A stretch of 64,000 nt of DNA from Candidatus Hydrogenedentota bacterium (GTDB lineage Bacteria; Hydrogenedentota; Hydrogenedentia; Hydrogenedentales; JAGMZX01), in the NCBI GenBank assembly GCA_029556545.1, contig JAKQEQ010000085.1, forward strand, positions 19,069-83,068. The letters run 5' to 3'. The notes under the pieces are model-generated. The model worked only from the letters and a program-made list of their open reading frames with translations. It ran no database searches and was not told where the DNA came from. Both the position numbers and the translations under genes were made by a program. Positions 1 through 10,310 of the stretch are shown piece after piece. How positions within the stretch are numbered: the first letter of the stretch is position 1; each line of letters starts with the position of its first letter.

Positions 1-987
1 TATCACGGCGGCAAATTCCGGCTGTTTCCCGTGCGTGAAAGCCGGGGGAGCGATCATCTCCCACACGCGACGCCGCGTCCGCCGTTCGAAGCGTTTCAGG
101 CGCGGGTGCGGTCGCCGCGCAAGGTGTGCGATGAGTTGCGTGGACTTGGGCGGGACTGCGGCGCGCGGGCGTTCCACTTCCTGGGCGATGCGACCCCGGC
201 GGCCACGTTCGACGCGCTGTGCTATGAGATACTCGCGGAGTGTCTGCACGTGTTCTATAGCCGTTCCGCGCATGTCCACGACACGGACCCGACGACCCTG
301 TCCACGCTGCACGCCTCGGGGTGTCGCGCCGTTTCGTTTCGGATCGATACGGGCAGCCAACGGTTACTCGAGGACTATTACGGTCATGAATTCGGCGTGA
401 CTCAGATCGAGACGGTGCTGAGCGCTTGCCGCGAGGCGAACCTTTTCACCGTGGCGGCGTTTACGTATCCGTGTCCCGAGGACGATTACCACGCGCGGGC
501 GGAGACGCTGCGGCTGGTGCGGCGGGCGCGGCCGCACGCGGTGCGGCTGGGACTGCCCGAGGTGCTGCCCGACTCGGATTGGTGGGACTTCGCCCGCGAG
601 TTCGGGTTCAAGATCGACGCGCGCGCCGTCGCGCGTTTGGCGACCACGGCGCCCGATCCGTTCGCGACGCCCGGCGCGGACCTCGCCTACGCAATGAAAG
701 GGCGGTCCGCCGCGGCCGTTGGCCAAGAACACACCGGACTTCTCGATGATTTCCGTTTTGAGGGCTTCGCGACGGCGGTGTCGGTCCATGAGGCGCTGCT
801 TGCGCGAGTGTGCGGGCGGCACGACGCCGAGGCGGAGTACGCCGAACGCCTGCGCGAACTTCTGTTCCTGGGCGACGCGGAGGAGCTTGCGGCGGCGGTG
901 CGCGCGTTCAACGATCGGGCGGTGGCGCCCGCGAACACGATTCCGTTCGTGCCGTATGCCACGGTGCGCGCCGCCGTGGGGAACTGA
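1..987 (+). CDS. Radical SAM family protein, C-terminal part (5' end outside window)
   Basis: Frame stays open to the window start (YHGGKFRLFPVRESRG...). TIM-barrel-like pattern typical of B12-binding/radical SAM proteins (FRIDTGSQRLLEDYYGHEFGVTQIETVLSACREANLFTVAAFTYPCPEDDYHARAETLRLVRRARP). Fe-S motif not in window. Confidence 0.65.
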   Translation, partial: YHGGKFRLFPVRESRGSDHLPHATPRPPFEAFQARVRSPRKVCDELRGLGRDCGARAFHFLGDATPAATFDALCYEILAECLHVFYSRSAHVHDTDPTTLSTLHASGCRAVSFRIDTGSQRLLEDYYGHEFGVTQIETVLSACREANLFTVAAFTYPCPEDDYHARAETLRLVRRARPHAVRLGLPEVLPDSDWWDFAREFGFKIDARAVARLATTAPDPFATPGADLAYAMKGRSAAAVGQEHTGLLDDFRFEGFATAVSVHEALLARVCGRHDAEAEYAERLRELLFLGDAEELAAAVRAFNDRAVAPANTIPFVPYATVRAAVGN

Positions 988-990
988 GCC

Positions 991-2235
991 ATGACGCCGG
1001 TCCCGGTGGTGATAACGGGGCTGGGCGTGTTAGCCTGCAACGGGATCGGGCGACGCGCCTTCTGGGACGCCCTGGCCGCCGGCAAATCGGGGATACGGCC
1101 CCTGAGCCGTTTCGATGCTTCGGAGTTTCCGTGCCGGATTGCGGGGGAACTCTGGGACTTCCGCCCCGAGGATTTCATGAGCAAGCGGGTGGTGCAGCAC
1201 TGGCATCGCCACGTGCATCAAGCCGTGGCCAGCGCGCGGCTCGCGGTCGAGGACGCGGGGCTGGCGGCGGCCGCGTATCCCGATGATCGCGTCGCGGTGG
1301 CTGTAGGCACGAGCATAGGATCGCCCAATGAGGCGTATCAGGAACAAGTCGAGGCGCTTCAGTCGGGCGGCTTCCGGAAGGTGAGCAAGTTCGCGTCATC
1401 CGCCTTTTCCGGGCACTCGGCCACGGCCCATGTATCGGTCGATTTTGGATTGCGCGGCCCGGCGATTACTATTGCAAGCGGTTGCGCCACCGGCCTGGAC
1501 GCGCTGGCCTGGGGCGTAAATCAGATACGGCTGGGCAACGCCGACGCGGCCGTCGTCGGCGCGACCGAGTCGCCGTTGTTCCCGATGTCCTTCGCGACGC
1601 AATGTTCGCTGGGTATTCTCTCGCGGCGTAACGACGAACCCGAGAAGGCGATGCGCCCCTTCGACCGGGGCCGGGACGGCATTGTGCTGAGCGAGGGCGC
1701 ATGCACCGTGGTGCTCGAACGGCTGGACCACGCGCGATCGCGCGGCGCGCGCATTCTCGCCGAAGCGGCGGGCAACGGGTCCGCGGCGGAAGCGCGTAAT
1801 CCGCTGTTGCTCGAACAGGACGGCAAGGCGCTGTCGCGCGCGGCGCGCATCGCGATGCGCGAGGCGGGAGTCGCCCCCGGGGATATCGACCACATCCAGT
1901 GTCATGGCGTATCCATCGAGATGTATGATCGGTGCGAGACGAACGCGTACAAGGAGATTCTCGGCGACCGCGCGTACCGGGTCCCGATCTCGGCGGCGAA
2001 ATCGATGGTGGGACAGGCGTATGCCGTGGGCGGGTTGTTTGGCGTGGCTGGCGCGCTGCTGGCGCTTGTCGAGGATATCGTGCCGCCGACGCGCAATCTG
2101 GACGACCCGGACCCGCGGTGCGACCTGGATTACGTGCCTCACCAGGCGCGGCTGAACGACGTGCGCACGGCGCTGGTGGCGGCCATCAGCTTCGGCGGCA
2201 CGCACAGCGCGGCCGTATTACGGCGATGTAACTGA
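991..2235 (+). CDS. Beta-ketoacyl-[ACP] synthase (KAS I/II, FabF-like)
   Basis: Thiolase-fold motifs: VVITGLGVLACNGIG, ITIASGCATGLDALAWG (active-site Cys region), HGVSIEMYD, GGLFGVAGAL, AAISFGGTHSAAVLRR. Confidence 0.88.
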   Translation: MTPVPVVITGLGVLACNGIGRRAFWDALAAGKSGIRPLSRFDASEFPCRIAGELWDFRPEDFMSKRVVQHWHRHVHQAVASARLAVEDAGLAAAAYPDDRVAVAVGTSIGSPNEAYQEQVEALQSGGFRKVSKFASSAFSGHSATAHVSVDFGLRGPAITIASGCATGLDALAWGVNQIRLGNADAAVVGATESPLFPMSFATQCSLGILSRRNDEPEKAMRPFDRGRDGIVLSEGACTVVLERLDHARSRGARILAEAAGNGSAAEARNPLLLEQDGKALSRAARIAMREAGVAPGDIDHIQCHGVSIEMYDRCETNAYKEILGDRAYRVPISAAKSMVGQAYAVGGLFGVAGALLALVEDIVPPTRNLDDPDPRCDLDYVPHQARLNDVRTALVAAISFGGTHSAAVLRRCN

Positions 2236-4754
2236 TGTTTCCACTGGACCAGACGGCATCGGCGAGCGTGCTGCTGGGTCTCTCGGCGGTATCGAGCTTG
2301 GCCCTCGGCGGGGTGGTGCTGTATCGCAACCCGGCCAAGCTCGCCCACCGCGTATTCGCCCTCCTGACCGTAAACATCGCGCTGTGGGCGCTGGGCGTGC
2401 TCACCATCATCCATTCGCATACGCCGGAAACGGCCCGGTTTCTTATTCAGGTCACGTTTATCGTCGCGGGATTCCTGCCGGCCACCTTCTATCACTTCTG
2501 CGGGTGTTTCCCGAACAATCGCTTCTACGGTTCCCGGATCGCGCTCGTGGTGCTTTACGCCGGCGCGGCGCTCATGGCCATTATTTCGCAGACGCCGTCG
2601 TACATCCGCGATCTGCTCGTGTTTCCAGACCAGCCGCCGCGCGTCACCTACGGTCCGGCGTTTAACGCCTATGGACTGCTGGTACTGGCTTCGATGGTCG
2701 TTTCTTTCGGTAACCTGCTTGTGAAACACCGCACGGCGGCGGGGGTGCAACGCCGCCAGCTCCAACATGTTTTCCTCGGCATTTTCGCCTCGACCGTACT
2801 GGCCACCTTGACGAACGTCCTCGCGCCCGTCATGAACATCGGGTCGCTCGAATTGTACGGGCCGTGTTTTATGGTGCTCCTGATGGCCGTGCTCGCGTAC
2901 AGCATGGTCCGCTATCAGTTGCTCGACATCTGGGTCATCGTCTCGCGCAGCACCATCTATGCGGTGCTCACCGCCACCGTGGTCGCCATCTTCCTGGGCT
3001 CCGTGGCCATCGTCCATTGGCTGGTCAGCGCCACGGGCCACGCACGCGACGTGCTGACCACGGCGCTGGCCGCGATGCTCATCGCACTTGTGATTCAGCC
3101 GTTGAAGGAGCGGCTGCAACTGGTGCTGGACCGTCTCATCCTGAAGCGGCGCTATGACGCCCGGTTGATGACCGAGCGGATCAGCCGCGAAGCGGCGCAA
3201 TTCATGCATCTTCACGCCTTGCTCGAGCGGGTCTGCCAGGATATCCTCCATACCCTCGGCGTGGGACTGAGCAGGGTGTTGTTGGTGTGCGAGAAACAGC
3301 GCGACACCCTGATCACCGAGTACTCGACGCGCCCGGAGGAAATCGGCAGGGAAACCATCGACCTCGATATCCTGCTCGAATATGTGGCGAAGCACCCGGA
3401 GCCGATCGCGCTCGAGGAACTGCTGCACAGCCGCCCCACCGAGGAGCGCATACGCGTAGCGGAGCAATTGGCGGAACTGGACGCCTTTCTGTGCGTGCCG
3501 CTCAAGACGAAGTCAGGAATTGTCGGACTGCTGCTTCTGGGCGAGAAAACATCCCGCGACATCTACACCGCCGAGGACGTCACGATGTTCTCGACACTGG
3601 CCGGGCCGCTGGGCGCGGCAATCGAGAACGCGCGACTCTATCGCAAGATCGAAGAGGTGAACCTGCACCTCGAGCGCATCATGGACAACATGCGCGGCGG
3701 CGTGATCGCCGTGGACGTCAACGGCGTGATCACGACGGTAAACCAGGGCGCGCGCGACATCCTGGGCAAGATCAACGTCGGAGACCGCATGGACGGCCTG
3801 CGACCGCCCCTGGCGGACCTGCTGCGACGCACCCTCGCCGAGCAACGCTCGATCAGCGACTTCGAGACCGTCATCGCTGGTCCGGACGGTGAGCGCATCC
3901 CCGTGCTGCTATCCGCGTCGTTACTGGCCCGCAGCGAGTGGGAAAGCCTCGGTGCGATGGCGTTGCTCTTCAATCTGACGCAGATCAAGCGGCTCGAGGC
4001 GAATGTGCAGCGCGCGGACCGTCTTTCGTCGCTGGGCACGGTGGCGGCGGGCATGGCGCATGAGATCAAGAACCCGCTCGTATCGATTCGGACCTTTACC
4101 CAACTGCTGCCGACCCGGTATCAGGACCCGGAGTTCCGGGCGAGTTTCTCGGAGATCGTGCTTCAGGAGGTGGACCGGATCAACACGATCGTCTCGCGGC
4201 TGCTCGACTTTGCCCGCCCGAGACCGGTCCAGTTCGCGCCGCAGAACCTGCACCGCATTCTTAGCGACACGCTGGCGCTCATCGAAAGCCAGACCCGCAA
4301 GTCCAACATCAAAGTCAACGCGGTCTTTCCGGAAAAGGATCGCGAGGTCAGCGGCGATGAGCAGCAGTTGCACCAGGTGTTTCTGAACCTCCTGCTCAAT
4401 GCGATCGAAGCGCTCCAAGAAAGCCGCGAGCGCCAGATCACCGTCACCATGCGGTATGATCGGGCGCATCTGCGGCGCAAAGACGCGCCCCCGCTCTTTG
4501 ACGCGGAATGTGTTAAGGTGTCGATTGCGGATACGGGATGCGGTATCCCGCAGGACGCGCTGGACCAGGTGTTTACTCCGTTTTTCACGACTAAGGCCAA
4601 CGGCAGCGGGCTCGGATTGTCCGTCGTGCAGGGCATCGTCACGAGTCATGGCGGCGTGATTGATGTGTCGAGCATTCCGGGCATGGGCACGCTGTTCACC
4701 GTCACTTTCCCGCTCATGACCGCCGGACGACCGGCCCAGAGGCAGACACAATGA
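2235..4754 (+). CDS. Membrane sensor histidine kinase (N-terminal multi-TM, GAF, PAS, HisKA, HATPase_c)
   Basis: Multi-TM N-terminus, GAF-like middle, canonical H-box MAHEIKNPLVSIRTFTQLLPTRY, N-box NLLLNAIEAL, G-boxes DTGCGIP and GSGLGLSVVQGI. TGATG overlap with the KAS gene. Confidence 0.92.
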   Translation: MFPLDQTASASVLLGLSAVSSLALGGVVLYRNPAKLAHRVFALLTVNIALWALGVLTIIHSHTPETARFLIQVTFIVAGFLPATFYHFCGCFPNNRFYGSRIALVVLYAGAALMAIISQTPSYIRDLLVFPDQPPRVTYGPAFNAYGLLVLASMVVSFGNLLVKHRTAAGVQRRQLQHVFLGIFASTVLATLTNVLAPVMNIGSLELYGPCFMVLLMAVLAYSMVRYQLLDIWVIVSRSTIYAVLTATVVAIFLGSVAIVHWLVSATGHARDVLTTALAAMLIALVIQPLKERLQLVLDRLILKRRYDARLMTERISREAAQFMHLHALLERVCQDILHTLGVGLSRVLLVCEKQRDTLITEYSTRPEEIGRETIDLDILLEYVAKHPEPIALEELLHSRPTEERIRVAEQLAELDAFLCVPLKTKSGIVGLLLLGEKTSRDIYTAEDVTMFSTLAGPLGAAIENARLYRKIEEVNLHLERIMDNMRGGVIAVDVNGVITTVNQGARDILGKINVGDRMDGLRPPLADLLRRTLAEQRSISDFETVIAGPDGERIPVLLSASLLARSEWESLGAMALLFNLTQIKRLEANVQRADRLSSLGTVAAGMAHEIKNPLVSIRTFTQLLPTRYQDPEFRASFSEIVLQEVDRINTIVSRLLDFARPRPVQFAPQNLHRILSDTLALIESQTRKSNIKVNAVFPEKDREVSGDEQQLHQVFLNLLLNAIEALQESRERQITVTMRYDRAHLRRKDAPPLFDAECVKVSIADTGCGIPQDALDQVFTPFFTTKANGSGLGLSVVQGIVTSHGGVIDVSSIPGMGTLFTVTFPLMTAGRPAQRQTQ

Positions 4755-6700
4755 GGGTAATTCTCGTCATAGCCCAGGACCGGGCCGTGCGCGAGTCCAT
4801 ACGCGCCGCCTGGCCCGAGGGGGACCTGCTGCTCTTCGAGGACCGCATCGATGCGGCCGGACGCCGCCTGGTGTCGCTGCAAGCCGACGCCATCGTGCTC
4901 GACGACGCGCCGGGTCTCGGCATGGAAGCCCTTGCGCCCATCAAGGCGCTCGCGCCCGGCACGCCCGTCATCGTGATTGCATCACGCGGCGACCTGGTCA
5001 CGCAGGCCGCGTTTACCCGCGGCGGCGCGGACGCCAGCGTGGCGAAGCCGTTCTCCTGCGAGACGCTGCGCGCGGAAGTAGACCGGCTGACGATGCCCGT
5101 ACCGACGCAGGACGTCGCGCCCGCGCCCGCGGCGCCCGGCGGAACCGGGGGCGGCCTGCTGCTTCAACAACACCAGATGGCCTTACGTTGGCTGAGCCGG
5201 GCTTCGAGTCACAGCGAGGACCCTTGCCGCCTCAGCCAAGCGCTTATCGAGGCGACGGTGGATATCTTCGGCGCGGCGCGCAGCGCGGTTCTCCTGGAGG
5301 AGGAAGGCCTGGTGCGCGTGGCTGCCAGTCAGGGGTTGCCCGAGAACGTGGCGCAGCCGCTTCGGTTGAGTTTCTCGACAGGACTCATGCGGTGGTTTGA
5401 CGCACACGCGTGTCTTATAGACCGCCGCGCCGTCGAGGATCCGAGCGCGCAGGCGGACCCGCACGCGGCGGCCGCGGCGAAGGAGATGCGCCTGCTCCAC
5501 GCGGTGCTCGGGGCGCCGCTGCTTCGCGTGGGCCAGGTGTTCGGCGCCGTGTTGCTGGGTGAGCGCGTGGCGGGCGGGGCCTATACCCTCGAGGAACGGG
5601 AAATCCTGGCCCTCGTGTGCCGCTGTGTCTCGCTCGCCTTCGAACGCGCCCACGTCCACGCGGAAACGGCGCGGGGCCAGGCGCGGCTGGACCGCATACT
5701 GGCCCACATCAACGCCGGCGTGGTTACGGTGGGCTCGAACAAGATCATTGTGATGATGAACCGGAGCGCCGAGCAGTTGCTTAACGTGCGCGCTATCGAC
5801 ATGGTCGGGCGTAGCGTGCAGCGGCTGGGCTCCGCGTTCGCCGACCTTGCCCTGCGCACGCTGGCCGACGGCGCGCCGCGCCTGCGTCAGGAATTTCATG
5901 ACCCCGCGATCAACGCGACACTCGGCCTTAGCGCGACGCCGCTGGGCGACGAGGGTGTCGTTATCGTATTTGCCCGTCTTCCGGCGCGGGACGGGAACCG
6001 GGAGGATCTCGCGCTCAGCCCGGTGTGGGGGTATCTGGCCTCGCGCGTCGCGCAGGAAATCAAGAATCCGATGGTAGCCATTAGTACCTATGCGCAGTTG
6101 CTCCCCAAGAAATATGACGCACCGGACTTCCGTGACTCCTTCTCGGAGGTTGTCCAGAAGGAAGTTGCCCGCATCAACGCGGTGGTCGAGACGCTGTATG
6201 CGTTCGCGGAAACGCCGCGCCTCGCGCTCGAAGCCGCCGACGTGGACGAGGCCGTGCGCGCCGTGCTCGATTCCATGCGCGATGAGATGCGCGAGCACGC
6301 GATCACGGTGGACGCCGAGTTCCAGGCGGGCGGCGCGCTGGCGGAGATTGATCGGAGCCGCTTCGCGACGGCGCTGGCGCACGTCGTGCGCAACGCCATC
6401 GACGCCATGGCGCACGGCGGCACACTTTCGGTGCGCACGAGCCGCGAGAACGGGTGCGTCGAAGTGCGCGTCACGGACACCGGCCCCGGTATCCCGGAAG
6501 AGGATGCGGCCAACATCTTCCTGCCGTTCTTCAGCACGCGCGAGAGGGGTATGGGACTGGGGCTCGCCATCGCGGGACGCATCCTGAAACAACACCAAGG
6601 CGAACTGAGGCTGCTGCACAGCGAGCACGGCGGGAGCTGCTTCGCCCTCGAACTCCCGGCGTCGGAAAAGACTCATGCAAACCATACTCGCGGTGGATGA
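4751..6700 (+). CDS. Receiver-GAF-PAS-histidine kinase-like protein with degenerate H-box (His to Gln)
   Basis: N-terminal receiver-like domain (LDD, AKPF), GAF/PAS, VAQEIKNPMVAISTYAQLLPKKY in place of H-E-x-x-N-P, HATPase motifs NAIDAM, DTGPGIP, GMGLGLAIAG. ATGA overlap with upstream kinase. Confidence 0.9.
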   Translation: MRVILVIAQDRAVRESIRAAWPEGDLLLFEDRIDAAGRRLVSLQADAIVLDDAPGLGMEALAPIKALAPGTPVIVIASRGDLVTQAAFTRGGADASVAKPFSCETLRAEVDRLTMPVPTQDVAPAPAAPGGTGGGLLLQQHQMALRWLSRASSHSEDPCRLSQALIEATVDIFGAARSAVLLEEEGLVRVAASQGLPENVAQPLRLSFSTGLMRWFDAHACLIDRRAVEDPSAQADPHAAAAAKEMRLLHAVLGAPLLRVGQVFGAVLLGERVAGGAYTLEEREILALVCRCVSLAFERAHVHAETARGQARLDRILAHINAGVVTVGSNKIIVMMNRSAEQLLNVRAIDMVGRSVQRLGSAFADLALRTLADGAPRLRQEFHDPAINATLGLSATPLGDEGVVIVFARLPARDGNREDLALSPVWGYLASRVAQEIKNPMVAISTYAQLLPKKYDAPDFRDSFSEVVQKEVARINAVVETLYAFAETPRLALEAADVDEAVRAVLDSMRDEMREHAITVDAEFQAGGALAEIDRSRFATALAHVVRNAIDAMAHGGTLSVRTSRENGCVEVRVTDTGPGIPEEDAANIFLPFFSTRERGMGLGLAIAGRILKQHQGELRLLHSEHGGSCFALELPASEKTHANHTRGG

Positions 6701-8060
6701 CGAATTCAGCGTCCGCAAGTCCTACGAACTGGTTCTCGGCGATGCCTACCGGCTCCTGCTGGCGGAAGACGTCGCGAAAGCGTTCGCCGTGCTTGAACAA
6801 CAGCACGTCGATCTCATCCTGCTCGACCTGATCCTGCCCGGCATGACGGGGCTCGAATTTCTTGCTCAACTGCAGGAACGGGGCGAATTGACGCCGGTCA
6901 TCGTGGTAACCGGTTCGAACACCGTGCAGACGGCGGTCGAAGTGATGAAGCGCGGCGCGCGCGATTTTGTCGTCAAGCCGTTTGACGTGGAGGATTTGCT
7001 CCGGCTGGTCGATCGTGTGCTGCGCGAGCGGCGTGAGCAACTGGAGCTTTATGCGCTCCGGGAGCGCGACGCCGCGGGCTTCGAGCAGATCATCGGCGAC
7101 GCGCCCGCCCTGCGCGAGGCGTTGGCCAAGGCGCGTCAGGCCATGCAGGTGGACTCCACGGTGTTGATCACCGGAGAGAGCGGCACGGGCAAGGACCTGC
7201 TCGCGCGCGCCATTCATTGCGGCGGCAGGCGCGCCGCGGGCCCCTTTGTGCCCATATCCTGCTGCGCGATCCCCGAGCAACTGGTCGAGAGTGAACTGTT
7301 CGGCCACATGAAGGGCGCGTTCACCGGCGCGACCGAAACGCGCGTCGGCAAACTCGAAGTGGCGGACGGCGGCACCTTGTTCCTCGATGAGATCGGCGAA
7401 ATGCCGCTCGACGCCCAAGCCAAGCTGCTGCGCGTGCTCCAGGACGGCGCCTTCTATCCGGTCGGCGCGACCAAGACGATCCACGTGGACTTGCGCGTTG
7501 TCTGCGCCACCAATCGCGACCTGTGGCGGACCGTGCGCGAGGGCGGGTTCCGGGAAGACCTTTTCTATCGCGTGAACGTGCTGCCCATCGAGATGCCGCC
7601 GCTGCGCAAGCGGCGCGAGGACATCCCCCGGCTTGTCGCGCATTTCGTCGCGAAGCACGCGCCTCACGTGAACGCGCGTTGCGAGAGCGTGGCGCCGAAG
7701 GCGCTGGCGCATCTGGCGGCGTACGGGTGGCCGGGGAACGTGCGCGAGCTGGAGAACACGATCGAGCGTCTGCTCGTGATGCACAGCGCCGAACCGGTAT
7801 TGCAGGCCGAGCATCTCGAGGGCATATTGCCGGGCACCGGCCGCGAGGCCGCGCGCGGGGTTGATGAATTCGAGGGGCTCCCGCTCACGGAGGCGACTGA
7901 CCGCCTCGAGCGACATTTGATACTGCGCGCGCTGGATCGAGCGGATTACGTGCAGTCGCAGGCCGCCGAACTCTTGGGCACGACGCGCCGCATTCTCAAG
8001 TATAAGATGGATCATTTGGGCATAACGCCTCCCGGCGAACCGGACGACGAAGCCGGGTAA
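6675..8060 (+). CDS. NtrC-family sigma-54-dependent response regulator
   Basis: Receiver ([19 protein letters not shown]), AAA+ Walker [15 protein letters not shown] sigma-54 contact loop, Walker [13 protein letters not shown], Fis-type HTH at the C-terminus. Confidence 0.95.
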   Translation: MQTILAVDDEFSVRKSYELVLGDAYRLLLAEDVAKAFAVLEQQHVDLILLDLILPGMTGLEFLAQLQERGELTPVIVVTGSNTVQTAVEVMKRGARDFVVKPFDVEDLLRLVDRVLRERREQLELYALRERDAAGFEQIIGDAPALREALAKARQAMQVDSTVLITGESGTGKDLLARAIHCGGRRAAGPFVPISCCAIPEQLVESELFGHMKGAFTGATETRVGKLEVADGGTLFLDEIGEMPLDAQAKLLRVLQDGAFYPVGATKTIHVDLRVVCATNRDLWRTVREGGFREDLFYRVNVLPIEMPPLRKRREDIPRLVAHFVAKHAPHVNARCESVAPKALAHLAAYGWPGNVRELENTIERLLVMHSAEPVLQAEHLEGILPGTGREAARGVDEFEGLPLTEATDRLERHLILRALDRADYVQSQAAELLGTTRRILKYKMDHLGITPPGEPDDEAG

Positions 8061-8121
8061 ACGCAAACGAAGGCGCGGCGCAACGCCGCGGCCCGGGCGT
8101 AATCATCAAGGAGAAGTTGCT

Positions 8122-9021
8122 GTGAGCATTACGGTAGTGGGATCGGTGGCGCTGGATACGGTGGAAACCCCGTGGGGAAGGAACGAGGACGGCTTGGGCG
8201 GCGCGGCGGTCTATTTTGCCTTGGCGGCGGCGAACTTCACGCCTGTGCACATGGTGGGCGTTGTGGGCGACGATTTCCCGGATCGGCACATGCAATTGCT
8301 GGCTGCGAAGGGCATCGATCTCACGGGACTCGAACACGCCTCGGGTGCGACGTTCCGCTGGTCGGGCCGCTACCACGAGGACGTGAACATTCGCGACACC
8401 CTCGATACGCAATTGAATGTGTTCGAACAGTTCCATCCCAGCATTCCCGAGACCGCCCGGACCGCCGAGCTTCTTTTTCTTGGAAACATCCATCCGGCAC
8501 TTCAGGCGGAGGTGCTTGCACAGACGCGGCCTCGCTTCGTCGCGATGGATACGATGAATCTCTGGATCGCAACCACGCCGGATGCGCTGCGCGCCGTGCT
8601 GCGGGAGGTGGACGCCATTGTCATTAACGACGGCGAAGCCCGGCAGTTGACCGGAGAGGCCAACGTGGTGGCGGCCGCGCGGCAGGTGCAGGCGCTCGGG
8701 CCGAGGATCGTCGTTGTGAAGAAGGGCGAACACGGCGCTATGCTCTTCACCGAGGCCGACGCGGTCTTCGCCATACCCGCGCTGCCGCTGAAGACAGTGG
8801 TGGATCCGACGGGCGCGGGCGACAGCTTCGCGGGCGGATTCCTGGGCTGTGTCGCGCAATCGGGCGATACGTCCTCCGCCACACTGCGGCGCGCGGTGGC
8901 CTACGGCACGGTGGTCGCGTCGTTTACCTGCGAAGCATTCGGGCCGGCCCGGCTCGCCGAGATTGGGCCGGCGGACATCGAGGCGCGCGCGGCCCTGCTT
9001 CGGCGGCTCTCGGAATTCTGA
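8122..9021 (+). CDS. PfkB/ribokinase-family carbohydrate kinase
   Basis: N-terminal GGAAVYFALAAANF and C-terminal signature VVDPTGAGDSFAGGFLG. Confidence 0.9.
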   Translation: MSITVVGSVALDTVETPWGRNEDGLGGAAVYFALAAANFTPVHMVGVVGDDFPDRHMQLLAAKGIDLTGLEHASGATFRWSGRYHEDVNIRDTLDTQLNVFEQFHPSIPETARTAELLFLGNIHPALQAEVLAQTRPRFVAMDTMNLWIATTPDALRAVLREVDAIVINDGEARQLTGEANVVAAARQVQALGPRIVVVKKGEHGAMLFTEADAVFAIPALPLKTVVDPTGAGDSFAGGFLGCVAQSGDTSSATLRRAVAYGTVVASFTCEAFGPARLAEIGPADIEARAALLRRLSEF

Positions 9022-9116
9022 GCGGCGTGGACAAGGGTGACTGCTCGCCGTTGGGCGCGCAAGAGACTTTCTAGAACAAGAATCCGCCGGCGACTGAGCC
9101 GCGTTAGGACCGAATT

Positions 9117-10298
9117 ATGTGCGATACCGTGGTGGCGATTACCGCCGAAGGCGTGCTGTTCGCCAAGAACTCCGACCGGGACGTAAACGAGGCGCAGTGC
9201 CTCGAGTGGCATCCCCGGCGTGAATACGCGGCGGATGCGTATCTTCGCTGCACCTGGATCGAGATTCCGCAGGTCCGCGAGACCTGCGCTCTGCTCATCA
9301 GCCGCCCGTTCTGGATGTGGGGCGCCGAGATGGGGGCCAATGAACACGGCGTCGTCATCGGAAACGAGGCGGTCTTCACGAACCAGCCCTACGCGCCCAC
9401 CGGCCTCACGGGTATGGACCTCGTGCGTTTGGCCCTCGAACGGGCCGACACCGCGCAACGCGCCTGCGAGACGATCGTGGCGCTCCTCGAGGAACACGGC
9501 CAAGGGGGCGGATGCGGTTACGAGAACCGGCGCTTCACGTACCACAACAGCTTCCTCGTCGCCGACGCCGGGGCGGCATTCGTCCTCGAAACAGCCGGGA
9601 GGCACTGGAGCGTTGCGCCTGTTGCCGACGTGCGCGCTATCTCGAACGGGCTGAGCATCCCGGGCTTCGCGCAAGAGCATGCCGACCCCTTGCGCACGCG
9701 CATTGCGGGCTGCGCCATCCGCCGAGCGCGGTCCGAAACCCTTGCGCGCCAGGACCCGACGGTCGCCGGGATGATGCGCCTCCTGCGCGATCACGGCGCG
9801 CCGGGCGCCCCGCCGAAATACAGCGCGCTGACTGGGGCGCTTTGCGCGCCGTGCGTGCATGCCGGCGGCCTGCTGACGGCCGTGCAGACGACGGGCTCCT
9901 GGGTCGCGGAACTCCGGCGCGACGGCGCGCGCCACTGGGTCACGGCCACGTCGGCCCCTTGCACGAGCCTCTTCAAGCCCGTGTCCGTGAACGATCCGTC
10001 GGATACCGGCCCCGCGCCGGGTCCCCACGCCGACGACTCGCTCTGGTGGCGGCACGAACGGCTCCAGCGCCGCATTGCCCGCGACCCCGCCGCCTGGACC
10101 GCCTATTTCGCCGAGCGCGACGCGCTTGAGGCGGCGTGGTTGGCCGCGCCGCCGCCCGCCGCCGTGGCATTTGCCGAGCACCAGGCGCTTCTTGACCGGC
10201 AGACCGGGATCGTCGACGAGAAGCCGGGGCGCGACCGACGGCCATGGTGGATGCGGCGTTTCTGGCGCGTCCGAGATCGCCTCGCGGGACTTTGCTGA
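9117..10298 (+). CDS. C69-family (secernin/dipeptidase-like) Ntn hydrolase
   Basis: Starts MCDTVVAITAEGVLFAKNSDR (N-terminal nucleophile Cys and NSDR), WGAEMGANEHGVVIGNEAVF; typical C69/secernin pattern. Confidence 0.8.
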   Translation: MCDTVVAITAEGVLFAKNSDRDVNEAQCLEWHPRREYAADAYLRCTWIEIPQVRETCALLISRPFWMWGAEMGANEHGVVIGNEAVFTNQPYAPTGLTGMDLVRLALERADTAQRACETIVALLEEHGQGGGCGYENRRFTYHNSFLVADAGAAFVLETAGRHWSVAPVADVRAISNGLSIPGFAQEHADPLRTRIAGCAIRRARSETLARQDPTVAGMMRLLRDHGAPGAPPKYSALTGALCAPCVHAGGLLTAVQTTGSWVAELRRDGARHWVTATSAPCTSLFKPVSVNDPSDTGPAPGPHADDSLWWRHERLQRRIARDPAAWTAYFAERDALEAAWLAAPPPAAVAFAEHQALLDRQTGIVDEKPGRDRRPWWMRRFWRVRDRLAGLC

Positions 10299-10310
10299 TT
10301 CCGCGGCCGC

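Noticed and set aside
4751-6700. HK2 as a recent duplicate of HK1
   Set aside because: They share the kinase-core layout but differ in N-terminal architecture (receiver versus multi-TM) and sequence; if paralogous, the duplication is old.
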